Of a DNA stretch of 64,000 bases, positions 1 to 8,359 are shown piece by piece. The notes beneath the pieces are model-generated. The model searched no databases and had not been told where the DNA came from. It worked only from the letters and a program-made list of their open reading frames with translations. The DNA is taken from the NCBI GenBank assembly GCA_963746315.1, contig CAVVAR010000003.1, positions 806,001 through 870,000 on the forward strand, in the 5' to 3' direction. Position 1 is the stretch's first letter; each line of letters begins with the position of its first letter. The translations under genes and the position numbers were made by a program. Source of the stretch: Ga0077555 sp963746315. Lineage in GTDB: Bacteria > Pseudomonadota > Alphaproteobacteria > Rhizobiales > Hyphomicrobiaceae.

Positions 1-570
1 GGCTCGATCGGTGGCGCGCTCCGGATGAATGCCGGCGCCCACGGCCGCGAGACCAAGGACGCCCTCGTCTCGGCCCGCGCGGTCGATCGTGCCGGCACCG
101 TCCATGTGCTTTCCAACGCCGACATGGGCTTCACCTACCGCCATTGCGGCGTACCCGACGATTGGATCTTCACCGAGGCGACCTACGCCGGTGAGCCGGG
201 CGATCCGCAGAAAATCCTGGCCGAGATGAACGAGGTCGCGGAGTACCGCGAGAAGAATCAGCCGATCAAGGAGCGCACCGGCGGCTCCACCTTCAAAAAT
301 CCGGTCGGCGGCAGCGCCTGGAAGCTGGTCGACGCCGCCGCTATGCGCGAATTTCGTGTCGGCGGCGCCAAGGTCTCCGAGATGCACTGCAATTTTCTGA
401 TCAACGACGCCGACGCGACGGCCGAGGACGTCGAGCGCCTCGGCGAGACCGTCCGCGCCCGCGTTAAGGCCACTCAGGGCGTGACGCTCGAGTGGGAGAT
501 CATCCGCATCGGCGAGCCTTTGCCGGGACACGCAACGGGCGAGGCTCTGGCCCTGGAGACGGCGATATGA
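1..570 (+). CDS. murB: UDP-N-acetylenolpyruvoylglucosamine reductase, C-terminal part (gene begins before the window)
   Basis: MurB is the cytoplasmic FAD/NADPH enzyme that reduces UDP-GlcNAc-enolpyruvate to UDP-MurNAc in peptidoglycan precursor synthesis. The frame is open from base 1, so the first residues seen (GSIGGALRMNAGAHG) are the middle of the FAD-binding domain; the start codon lies upstream. The proton-donor serine region GGSTFKNP and the C-terminal WEIIRIGE with the expected late glutamate are present, so the visible 189 residues look intact. The stop TGA overlaps the ddl start (ATGA at 567-570), which indicates translational coupling within the division/cell-wall cluster. Confidence 0.96.
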   Translation, partial: GSIGGALRMNAGAHGRETKDALVSARAVDRAGTVHVLSNADMGFTYRHCGVPDDWIFTEATYAGEPGDPQKILAEMNEVAEYREKNQPIKERTGGSTFKNPVGGSAWKLVDAAAMREFRVGGAKVSEMHCNFLINDADATAEDVERLGETVRARVKATQGVTLEWEIIRIGEPLPGHATGEALALETAI

Positions 571-1511
571 TCTCGGATGGATCGAGGACGCCGCGCGACA
601 CTCACGTCGCCGTCCTCTTGGGCGGCTGGTCGGCGGAGCGCGAGGTCTCGCTATCGTCGGGCCGGGATTGCGCGGACGCGCTTGAAGGCGAAGGCTTCCG
701 TGTCACCCGCGTCGACGTCGACCGCAACCTCGCGGCCACGCTCACCGAGTTGAAGCCGGACGTCTGCTTCAACGCCTTGCACGGCCGCTGGGGCGAGGAT
801 GGGTGCGTCCAAGGCCTGCTCGAGGTGCTCGGCATCCCCTACACGCACTCGGGCGTGCTCGCCTCCTCGCTCGCCATGAACAAGGAGGCGACCAAGGAGA
901 TCGTCGTCCGCCACGGTGTCCCGGTTGCCGAGGCCGTGCTCGTGCCGCGCGAGGAGGCCGCCCGTGATCACGCCATGGAGCCGCCCTACGTTGCCAAGCC
1001 CATCGCCGAAGGCTCGAGCGTCGGTGTGGTGATCGTCAGGGCCGGAGCCAACCGCCCACCCGAAGCCGTCAGCCGCATCGCGACGACGCGCGAGGGGCTG
1101 ATCATGGTCGAGCGCTATGTCGCCGGCCGCGAGCTGACCTGCGGCGTCATTCGTGGCGAGCCGACGGGCATCATCGACATCGTCGCCGCCGGCCACCTCG
1201 AATTTTACGACTACGAGGCCAAATACGCCCCCGGCGGCTCGCGCCACATCCTGCCCGCCGACATCCCGGCCGACATCGCCGCCGCCGTGCGACGACACAC
1301 CCTCGCCGCCCATCGCGCTCTCGGCTGTCGCGGCGTCTCGCGCTGCGATTTCCGCTGGGATGAAGCCAAGGGCGAGCTCGCGTTCCTCGAGATCAACACC
1401 CAGCCGGGCATGACACCCACCTCGCTCGTACCTGAGCTGGCCCAGCACGCCGGCATGAGCTTTGGCCAGCTCGTCCGCTGGCTCGTCGAGGACGCGTCCG
1501 TCGACCGCTGA
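567..1511 (+). CDS. ddl: D-alanine--D-alanine ligase
   Basis: This ATP-grasp enzyme joins two D-alanines to make the dipeptide that ends the peptidoglycan stem. The 314-residue protein is of normal family length. It opens with VAVLLGGWSAEREVSLSSG, the family N-terminal loop, has the ATP-grasp segment AEGSSVGVV near residue 150, and ends with the Mg-binding motif LEINTQPGMTPTS. An in-frame ATG lies 75 bases upstream inside murB, but the ATG at 567 is preferred because it overlaps the murB stop (ATGA) and gives the usual N-terminus. It is the second gene of the murB-ddl-ftsQ-ftsA-ftsZ run; about 160 bases separate it from ftsQ. Confidence 0.96.
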   Translation: MISDGSRTPRDTHVAVLLGGWSAEREVSLSSGRDCADALEGEGFRVTRVDVDRNLAATLTELKPDVCFNALHGRWGEDGCVQGLLEVLGIPYTHSGVLASSLAMNKEATKEIVVRHGVPVAEAVLVPREEAARDHAMEPPYVAKPIAEGSSVGVVIVRAGANRPPEAVSRIATTREGLIMVERYVAGRELTCGVIRGEPTGIIDIVAAGHLEFYDYEAKYAPGGSRHILPADIPADIAAAVRRHTLAAHRALGCRGVSRCDFRWDEAKGELAFLEINTQPGMTPTSLVPELAQHAGMSFGQLVRWLVEDASVDR

Positions 1512-1674
1512 CGGTTTCTCGACGCACTACACGTTGTAAACGCAAAATTAACCGAACTCGTTAAGGTTGTAACCCAATGGCCCGGTCCGCACCGCGCCAC
1601 GCCAGCGCCTGAGCCGATCCTGGCTCGGGAGCGGACGGCAGCTGCGGGCGGACCGAGGCCGATGGGTTTCGAGC
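1512..1674 (+). promoter_or_regulatory. ddl-ftsQ intergenic region, possible ftsQAZ promoter area with TTAA pair
   Basis: This is the only sizeable gap in the murB-ftsZ run, so a promoter for ftsQAZ could sit here. It opens with an AT-rich stretch containing two TTAA tetramers (1548-1551 and 1561-1564) separated by nine bases, in the context TTAACC and GTTAAGG. The cell-cycle regulator CtrA binds TTAA-N7-TTAA in related bacteria; the spacing here is nine, so this is at most a weak candidate. The rest is GC-rich without a recognisable element. Confidence 0.25.
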
Positions 1675-2805
1675 ATGCAAGCGAGAGGTCGCGAAAGATC
1701 GGGGCATTTCTGGTGGCGGGCGGCTGAGCCGATCCCGGCCCGGCCGGAGCCGCTTGTGCCGCTCCACGATGTGCCCGAGATGGCGGGCGCCGCGGCTCCG
1801 AACGCTCCCGTACCAGCGGCACCGAGCTATGCTCGGCAGCCAACGGCGAGCCAGTCTCGCGAGCCCGGCCGTGAAGCATCTCGTCCAATCGATCTTGGCG
1901 CATTCCGGCCGACGCAGTCACGCACGCAGTCTCGGCAAACGCCGTCGCTAGCATCCGCCAGCCACACTGAAACGGGCTCTGATGCGGGAATGGCGCCGGC
2001 CTTCGAGATGCTTTCGCCACGCGGCCAGCCGCACGGCCGCCGCACGGCATTGCGGCCCCTTCGCCGCCGTCACGCGATCCTCGTCGCCGGCCTCGTCGGC
2101 GCCCTTCTCTATGCGGCCGTCACCGGTTTCGGCCGAAACGTCCGCCACGTCGAGGCATTGTCGAGCGAGGTCGATCGCATTCTCGTTGCCGCCGGTCTCG
2201 GCATCAACGAGATCTCGCTCTCCGGCCATCGCCATACGCTGGATCAGGACATCTTCCGCGCTCTCGGCGCCGGACGTCCGACCCTGTTGTCCCTTGATGT
2301 CCGCGCGGCCCGCCAGCGGATCGAGGCTTTGCCTTGGATCGAAAGCGCCACGCTGGTCCGCGTCTTTCCGGACAAGCTCAAGGTCGAGCTGCGCGAGCGC
2401 ACCCCTGCTGCCGTTTGGCTGGACGGTGAGCGCAAGGCTCTGGTCGATGCAGAGGGGCGAGTGCTGTCCTACGTCGCTTCCTTCGTCCCGCCCGAGCTGC
2501 CGCGTATAGCAGGACCCGGCGCGCCCGAGGCGGCGGCCGAGCTGCGGGAGGCACTGCGGCGCTTTCCCACGGTCGCGTCCCGGCTGCATCTGGCTCGACG
2601 CATCGGGCAGCGCCGTTGGGATCTCGAGCTTGCGAACGCGTCGACGATCCGTCTGGCAGCCGGTCCACCAGCCGAGTCTCTCGATCGCCTCGTCCGGCTC
2701 GAGCAGGAAACCCGCTGGCTCGATCATACCGGCCAGGTTGTGGATCTGACGGTTCCGCGCAGCATCGCCGTCTCCGCGCCCCTTCCTCCAGCACGTCCGC
2801 TGTAA
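1675..2805 (+). CDS. ftsQ: Cell division protein FtsQ
   Basis: FtsQ is the bitopic divisome protein that links FtsB/FtsL with late division proteins in the periplasm. The 376-residue protein has a long, proline- and arginine-rich cytoplasmic N-terminus (about residues 1-130), one membrane helix (about 134-152, AILVAGLVGALLYAAVTGF) and a periplasmic POTRA domain (about 160-235) with the typical PWIESATLVRVFPDKLKVEL segment, followed by the FtsQ beta domain. The cytoplasmic tail is longer than in enterobacterial FtsQ, as is common in alphaproteobacteria, so the exact start is less certain than the identity. It is ten bases upstream of ftsA. Confidence 0.93.
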   Translation: MQARGRERSGHFWWRAAEPIPARPEPLVPLHDVPEMAGAAAPNAPVPAAPSYARQPTASQSREPGREASRPIDLGAFRPTQSRTQSRQTPSLASASHTETGSDAGMAPAFEMLSPRGQPHGRRTALRPLRRRHAILVAGLVGALLYAAVTGFGRNVRHVEALSSEVDRILVAAGLGINEISLSGHRHTLDQDIFRALGAGRPTLLSLDVRAARQRIEALPWIESATLVRVFPDKLKVELRERTPAAVWLDGERKALVDAEGRVLSYVASFVPPELPRIAGPGAPEAAAELREALRRFPTVASRLHLARRIGQRRWDLELANASTIRLAAGPPAESLDRLVRLEQETRWLDHTGQVVDLTVPRSIAVSAPLPPARPL

Positions 2806-2815
2806 GGAGGATTTC

Positions 2816-4072
2816 ATGGCCATCTTTCACCCGTCTGGCAGCACCTCCGAGATCGTTGCCGCCCTCGATATCGGCACCTCGAAGATCTGCTGCGTCATCG
2901 TCGCGATCGATCAGGGACAGCCGGTTCTGCTCGGGCTCGGCCATCAGCGCGCGCGTGGCCTCAAGTCCGGCATGGTGGTCGACCCCGACGAGGCTGAGCG
3001 CGCGGTCCGATCTGCTGTCGCCCAGGCCGAGCGGATGGCGGGTGTCGCGCTCGACAGCATCTTGGTCTCGGTCAGCTGCGGCCGCATGCGCTCGACGAGC
3101 TTCGTCGCTCGCGCACCCCTCGATGGGCCGGTCGTCCGCGATGCCGACGTCGAGCGCATTCTCGGCGGCGGCGAGGCCTATCTCGAAAGGTCTGGCCGCA
3201 CCGTTATTCAGTTGATGCGGTCCGACTGGCGCCTCGACAGTGCCGCGGGCATCGCCGATCCGCGGGGGCTGGCGGGTCGCGAGCTTGCCATCGACCTCAC
3301 GGCTGTCACCGCCGACGATGGCCCGGTGCGCAATCTGCTCGGCATCGTGGAGCGCAGCCACATGGTTGCCGACCGCCTCGTTGCCACCCCCTATGCGAGT
3401 GCACTTGCGGTGACGAGCGAGGACGAGCGCCGTCTTGGCACGCTGATTGTGGAGATGGGCGCCGGGCTCACGTCGGCCGCGGCATTCGTCGAGGGGCGCC
3501 TCGCCTATCTCGACAGCGTGCCGATCGGCGGCAATCACGTCACCTATGACATCGCTCGGGAGCTGGTCACGACGGTGCCTGAGGCCGAGCGAATCAAGAC
3601 GCTTTATGGCACACTGGTCAAGGCAGCTTCGAACGAGAGCGAGATCTTTGCCTATCCCGTCGCCGGCGAGGATGACGGCGACACGCATCAGGTATCGAAG
3701 GCCTTCGTGCGCGACGTCATCAAGCCGCGCATCGATGGATTGATCGATCTCCTTCTCGAGCGTCTCGCCGAAGCCGGGATGGCCGACACCCTGCGCCGTC
3801 GGATCGTGCTCACGGGTGGCGCCAGCCAGCTCCTCGGCCTCCATCAGGCCTGGAGCGAGCGCGTCGGTGCCATGACGCGTATCGGTCGGCCTCGGCCGAT
3901 CGGGCGCATGCCGGCAAGTATGTGCAGTCCGGCGTTCTCGACAGTGATTGGCATGGTCGCGTGTGCCGCCGAGCCGGATTTCGCTTCGGGAGCCGGCGGT
4001 GGCTCCGAGCGAGGCCAGCGCGAGCGGGGCTACCTGGATCGCATGCACCGCTGGATACGCGAAAGCTTCTGA
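2816..4072 (+). CDS. ftsA: Cell division protein FtsA
   Basis: FtsA is the actin-like ATPase that tethers FtsZ filaments to the membrane and recruits the divisome. The 418-residue protein has the phosphate-1 motif DIGTSKICCVI near residue 19, the SHS2/1C region after it, the second phosphate loop EMGAGLTSAAAF, and the adenosine loop LTGGASQLLGL. The last residues, GYLDRMHRWIRESF, form the expected amphipathic membrane-targeting helix. A strong Shine-Dalgarno (AAGGAGG, 2802-2808) precedes the ATG. It lies between ftsQ and ftsZ in the conserved order. Confidence 0.96.
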   Translation: MAIFHPSGSTSEIVAALDIGTSKICCVIVAIDQGQPVLLGLGHQRARGLKSGMVVDPDEAERAVRSAVAQAERMAGVALDSILVSVSCGRMRSTSFVARAPLDGPVVRDADVERILGGGEAYLERSGRTVIQLMRSDWRLDSAAGIADPRGLAGRELAIDLTAVTADDGPVRNLLGIVERSHMVADRLVATPYASALAVTSEDERRLGTLIVEMGAGLTSAAAFVEGRLAYLDSVPIGGNHVTYDIARELVTTVPEAERIKTLYGTLVKAASNESEIFAYPVAGEDDGDTHQVSKAFVRDVIKPRIDGLIDLLLERLAEAGMADTLRRRIVLTGGASQLLGLHQAWSERVGAMTRIGRPRPIGRMPASMCSPAFSTVIGMVACAAEPDFASGAGGGSERGQRERGYLDRMHRWIRESF

Positions 4073-4152
4073 GTTGCCCTTCGGGGCGGGATGAAAAGTC
4101 GGAGCGGGCGCCAGGCGGCATACGCTCGCAGAATCGAAGGGGCCAGGATCGC

Positions 4153-5640
4153 ATGAGCATCAATCACGAGACGTCGCAACTCATCGAGCTCAAGCCCCGC
4201 ATCGTCGTCATCGGCGTCGGCGGCGCGGGCGGCAATGCCATCAACAACATGATCGCGTCAGGCCTGGAGGGAGTCGAGTACGTCGCCGCCAATACCGACG
4301 CCCAGGCCCTGATCACCTCGAGCGCCGAGCGGCGCATTCAGCTCGGGATCAACCTGACCGAAGGACTTGGTGCCGGTTCCAAGCCCGAGATCGGCGAAGC
4401 AGCGGCCGAGGAGGCGATCGACGAGATCCGCAGCCAGGTCGAAGGCGCCCACATGGTGTTCATCGCCGCTGGAATGGGTGGCGGCACCGGCACGGGAGCC
4501 GCGGCGGTGATCGCGAGGGCCGCCCGCGATCTGGGCGTCCTGACCGTCGGCATCGTCACCAAGCCCTTCCAGTTCGAGGGCACCCGGCGCATGCGCACGG
4601 CCGAAGCCGGAATCGCGGAGCTGCGCAAGTACGTCGATACGCTGATCGTCATTCCCAACCAGAACCTGTTCCGCATCGCGACCGAGAAGACGACGTTCGC
4701 CGAGGCCTTCGTCCTGGCTGATCGCGTCCTCTACTCCGGCGTCGCCTGCATCGTCGATCTGATCGTCAAGGATGGCCTCATCAATCTCGACTTCGCGGAT
4801 GTCCGCACCGTCATGAGTGGCATGGGCACGGCGATGATGGGCACGGGCGAGGCGTCCGGCGAGCGGCGCGCGTTCCTCGCCGCGGAGGAGGCGATCTCCA
4901 ATCCGCTCCTCGACGAGGTGACCCTCAAAGGCGCCAAAGGCGTGCTGCTGTCGATCATCGGCGGCAAGAGCATGACCCTCTATGAGGTCGACGAGGCCGC
5001 GAGCCGCGTTCGCCAGGAGGTCGATCCGGAAGCGAACATCATCGTCGGGGCAACGTTCGACGATCAACTCGGCGATAGCGTTCGCGTTGCGATCGTCGCG
5101 TCGGGCCTCAATGGGGCCGTATCGGCCCAATCGGCGGCATCGCCAAGCTCGCACGACGCCAGGCTTCCCCCGGCACTTCCGCCGCAGAATGCCGCTGGTG
5201 CGCCGCCGATGCCGATGGCTCCGCCCGCGCATCCGCCAGTGGCCAGGTCGGCAGGGGCTCCCCCCGGCCCGACGATGCCGCATGGTCGCCCCGGACCCGC
5301 CGCGCCGTTCGGGCGACCGCCCGGCGAGCAAGCTGTCTCGGCAGGTCACGGACCGCGCGAGCTGTGGCGTGGCCCCGGCAACGTCGTGATCGAGGAGGCG
5401 CCGGCAGGTCATCCCGAGACACGGATGTCGCACGCGCCGCCGTCGTCGCAGTCGCCGCCGCGTGTCGCCGCCTCGGAGGCACCCCCTTTCATGCCTTCGG
5501 CGCCGGAGGATGTTCGGCGCCCGTCTTCGCGCCGTGTGCCGGACCTCGAGGAATTCCCGCCAGTCGGCCAGCGTGAGTATCGCGCCAAGTCTGCGAAGTC
5601 ACCGCGAGCAAGCGCCGCCCACCACGCAAGAGCAAACTGA
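4153..5640 (+). CDS. ftsZ: Cell division protein FtsZ (C-terminus possibly altered by a frame change)
   Basis: FtsZ is the tubulin-like GTPase that forms the division ring. The GTP-binding residues are clear: GVGGAGGNAI near residue 21 and the tubulin signature GMGGGTGTGAAA at about 107. The start at 4153 is chosen because it gives the usual short N-terminus; an upstream in-frame start would add 77 residues overlapping ftsA. After the globular core (about residue 320) comes a long Pro/Ala-rich linker, then EEFPPVGQREY (about 466-476). The protein ends at residue 495 with SAAHHARAN, which is not a recognisable FtsZ tail. Reading in the next frame from about 5580-5600 to 5707 gives a basic tail containing GGLLHRMMGSARR, which looks more like a native C-terminus. 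See findings. Confidence 0.95.
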   Translation: MSINHETSQLIELKPRIVVIGVGGAGGNAINNMIASGLEGVEYVAANTDAQALITSSAERRIQLGINLTEGLGAGSKPEIGEAAAEEAIDEIRSQVEGAHMVFIAAGMGGGTGTGAAAVIARAARDLGVLTVGIVTKPFQFEGTRRMRTAEAGIAELRKYVDTLIVIPNQNLFRIATEKTTFAEAFVLADRVLYSGVACIVDLIVKDGLINLDFADVRTVMSGMGTAMMGTGEASGERRAFLAAEEAISNPLLDEVTLKGAKGVLLSIIGGKSMTLYEVDEAASRVRQEVDPEANIIVGATFDDQLGDSVRVAIVASGLNGAVSAQSAASPSSHDARLPPALPPQNAAGAPPMPMAPPAHPPVARSAGAPPGPTMPHGRPGPAAPFGRPPGEQAVSAGHGPRELWRGPGNVVIEEAPAGHPETRMSHAPPSSQSPPRVAASEAPPFMPSAPEDVRRPSSRRVPDLEEFPPVGQREYRAKSAKSPRASAAHHARAN

Positions 5641-6026
5641 TCCGCCAGCCCGCGGCGGTTTGCTGCACCGCATGATGGGCTCTGCGCGAAGGACAATTCG
5701 TCAGTAGGCGATGAAGCCTCGCGCGGTATCGTTTTTTGCTCGCTCGGAGCGACATTTTATGATTGCGAATCAAGTGTCAGCGCGATTCGGAGCAGTCTTC
5801 GTGGACGTGGTAACAGACCGTAAGAAAGCGTGATTTGGCGGGCGCGTTACAACTCCGTAGTGTCGTTCTCAGGAGACAGGCCGAATCGCCAGGAAGTGGT
5901 GGGGTCGATCCCAAAGGGTCGATCACTTCTCAAGCAAAAAATCGCGCGGCGGCATGTCTAGGGGGCGGCGGAAAGCATGGTCTGGGGATCGCTTTCATTG
6001 CCGCGGGGATCGAGGGACGGCGCACA
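5641..6026 (+). promoter_or_regulatory. ftsZ-lpxC intergenic region
   Basis: The 386-base gap contains, in another frame and up to 5707, what may be the displaced end of ftsZ. A small stem (TCGCT at 5740-5744 with AGCGA at 5748-5752) followed by ATTTTA could be a weak terminator. The rest is less GC-rich than the genes and probably carries the lpxC promoter. A direct repeat GGGTCGATC occurs twice around 5903-5923. I see no convincing separate gene here. Confidence 0.35.
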
Positions 6027-6977
6027 ATGTCGAAGCGATTCATCGGCGCTCGCCAGACGACGATTGCTCGTGAGGCTAGGGTCGAGGGGGCAGGGGTGCA
6101 TAGTGGGGCTCCGGCCTCCATTACGCTCCATCCAGCTCCTGCTGACGCGGGACTGAAGTTCCTGGTCACGAAGAAGGGGCGGGTCGTCGCAGAGATCGCG
6201 GCAACCTATAAGGCAGTCAAGAACCTCACGCTTTGCACGGTCATTGGGGATGAGCGTGGCGTGACGGTCTCCACTGTGGAGCATCTTTTGTCGGCGCTGC
6301 GGGGACTCTCCGTCGACAACTGCTACATCGAGATCGACAGCCGCGAGGTGCCGATCATGGACGGGAGCGCTGCGCCGTTCGTCGCCGCGATCGACGAGGT
6401 CGGATTGCGCGAGCTCTCGGCGCCCCGCAAGTTCATCAAAGTCCTCAAGTCCGTCAGTGTGACTGAGGGCGACGCGTTTGGTGAGATCGCGCCCCACTCC
6501 AGCTTCCATCTCGACGTCGAGATCGACTTCACGAGCGCCGTCATTGGCCGCCAGCGTATGAGCCTGGATCTGAACCCCGGGACTTATCGCAACGAGGTCG
6601 CCCGCGCTCGCACGTTCGGGTTCATGCGCGACGTCGAGAAGCTTTGGAAATCGGGTCTCGCACTCGGTGCCTCTCTCGAGAATACCGTCGCGATTGGTGA
6701 GGATCGCATCATCAACCCAGAGGGCCTGCGCTATCCGCAGGAGTTTGTCCGCCACAAGCTGCTCGACGCGGTTGGCGACTTGACCCTGGCGGGACTTCCG
6801 CTACTCGGCGCCTTCCGGTCGGTCCGGGGCGGGCATCGTTTGAACGCGATGGTGTTGCAGACTTTGTTCGCGGATCCCGAAGCGTGGTCGCTTGTCGAGG
6901 CACCTCGCGTTCGCGACGTCGCAACGCTCGATCGCCCGTTCGCTCAGGCCGGCGTCTTTGCAGCCGAGCGGTCCTGA
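6027..6977 (+). CDS. lpxC: UDP-3-O-acyl-N-acetylglucosamine deacetylase
   Basis: LpxC is the zinc hydrolase of the first committed step of lipid A synthesis. The 316-residue protein has the conserved N-terminal repeat segment STVEHLLSALRGLSVDNC with the first zinc histidine, the EVPIMDGSA motif, and in the second domain HKLLDAVGDL, which supplies the second zinc histidine and the aspartate, followed by GGHRLNAM. An in-frame start 192 bases upstream exists, but the ATG at 6027 gives the normal start for the family (RQTTIAREARVEGAGVHSG). The ftsZ-lpxC-bamD order is conserved in alphaproteobacteria. Confidence 0.96.
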   Translation: MSKRFIGARQTTIAREARVEGAGVHSGAPASITLHPAPADAGLKFLVTKKGRVVAEIAATYKAVKNLTLCTVIGDERGVTVSTVEHLLSALRGLSVDNCYIEIDSREVPIMDGSAAPFVAAIDEVGLRELSAPRKFIKVLKSVSVTEGDAFGEIAPHSSFHLDVEIDFTSAVIGRQRMSLDLNPGTYRNEVARARTFGFMRDVEKLWKSGLALGASLENTVAIGEDRIINPEGLRYPQEFVRHKLLDAVGDLTLAGLPLLGAFRSVRGGHRLNAMVLQTLFADPEAWSLVEAPRVRDVATLDRPFAQAGVFAAERS

Positions 6978-7250
6978 CCTCCGAGCCTGATGAGGCTCTG
7001 CGAATAGCCGGGAGCAAGGCGTTGGGCGCGTTTGTGCGCACCGGGGGTGCGTGTTACGAGAAGTGACGTCGCCGAATCGAGTCGGCAGTGCTGATCGGCC
7101 TAAATGATGTCGCCTTGTCGTCGGATTTTAGCGACGGGAGCGGTTGAGATCAGGGGTCGGAAGCTGGCGGCGATACACGGCGCTGACTTGCAGGCTCGTC
7201 GGCCGTGCAGGTGGGGTCGGGCTAGAAGCGGCTCGAGGCACAGGGACATC

Positions 7251-8252
7251 ATGATGGCATTTCGGACGATGTCGAGAAGCCGCCGCACGCAGATGCAGAT
7301 CATGAGCGCGCTGGTTGCCGGTGCTCTGATCGGCGGTTGCGCATCCTCGAGCGACGTGACCAAGGCTCTCAACCCTGATCCGCCGGGCAAGATGTACGCC
7401 GAGGCCGATGCCTATCTCGCCAAAGGCTACCACGAGGAGGCGGCGAAGCGCTTCGAGGAGCTGGATCGCGATCATCCCTATGCGCCGGAGGCCCGCCGCG
7501 CCATGGTGATGGCTGCCTACGCCTTCTACAAGGCTGGCAAGCATCCCGAGGCGATCGCGTCCGCGCGACGGTTCACGTCTTTGCATCCTGGCTCCAAGGA
7601 CGCGGCACTCGCGCATCACGTCATCGCGTCTGCCTACTTCGACGACATCAAGGACCCCACACACGACCAAACGGCCGCTCGCCGCGCCCTCGCCGAGTTG
7701 CGCATCGTCGCTTCACGCTATCCCGATAGCCCGTACGCCAAGCAGGCCGAGAATCGCATTCGCATCGCCGAGGATTCGATCGCCGCTTCCGAGATGAACG
7801 TGGGCCGCTATTACCTCAAAAAGGGCCAGTACGTCGCGGCGATCAATCGTTTCAAGGTCGTCGTCGCTGATCACCAGACGACGCAGCACGTCGAGGAGGC
7901 GTTGCACCGCCTGGTCGAGGCGAATGTCGCCCTCGGCATCATTCCGGAGGCTCAGTCGGCGGCCGCTGTCCTCGGTTACAACTACCCGTCGTCGAAGTGG
8001 TATCAGAATTCCTATGCATTGCTCGGCAAGCAAGGCGTCAAGCCGCAGGAATCGCAGGGCAGCTGGATCAGCCGCCAGTGGAAGACTCTGGCTCCCGCGC
8101 CGGCTACGGCCCCGAAGGCCGAGCCAGCCGCGTCGCCGGCATCGCCTGTGCTCGAGCCTCTGCCGCCGGAGCGCGCCGTGCCTCGGTCCGATCTCCCCAC
8201 GGCCAGCACGACGCGTCCCACCCGCCCGATGGGGCTCACGGCTATCCAGTGA
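7251..8252 (+). CDS. bamD: Outer membrane assembly lipoprotein BamD (ComL family)
   Basis: BamD is the essential lipoprotein of the BAM complex that inserts beta-barrel proteins in the outer membrane. The N-terminus is a signal peptide ending in a lipobox, LIGG before Cys30. Tetratricopeptide-like repeats follow (YAEADAYLAKGYHEEAAKRFEELDRDHPYAPEAR, with further copies), with the family segment HHVIASAYFDDIKD. The C-terminus is a Pro/Ala-rich tail. The ATG at 7251 is chosen because GGGA at 7243-7246 precedes it and the signal peptide then has a normal length; 7254 is an equal alternative. About 270 bases without a recognisable gene separate it from lpxC. Confidence 0.92.
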   Translation: MMAFRTMSRSRRTQMQIMSALVAGALIGGCASSSDVTKALNPDPPGKMYAEADAYLAKGYHEEAAKRFEELDRDHPYAPEARRAMVMAAYAFYKAGKHPEAIASARRFTSLHPGSKDAALAHHVIASAYFDDIKDPTHDQTAARRALAELRIVASRYPDSPYAKQAENRIRIAEDSIAASEMNVGRYYLKKGQYVAAINRFKVVVADHQTTQHVEEALHRLVEANVALGIIPEAQSAAAVLGYNYPSSKWYQNSYALLGKQGVKPQESQGSWISRQWKTLAPAPATAPKAEPAASPASPVLEPLPPERAVPRSDLPTASTTRPTRPMGLTAIQ

Positions 8253-8359
8253 CGGCGCGCTTGTCCTGGTGAGCGCGACGATGCTGGGCGGTCGATGATC
8301 CTACGGATGGCGCCGCTACGGTCTGGAGATGCGCGCCGAGTTGCTGCAAAATCCCGCGC

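Noticed and set aside
1548..1564. CtrA-like binding site before ftsQ
   Set aside because: Two TTAA tetramers are present, but nine bases apart instead of seven, so it is kept only as a weak remark and not as a regulatory site.
2378..4048. Long open frame (about 556 codons) antisense to ftsQ/ftsA
   Set aside because: It lies opposite well-supported ftsQ and ftsA, its translation is rich in Arg/His/Asp without domain character, and long antisense frames are expected in high-GC DNA.
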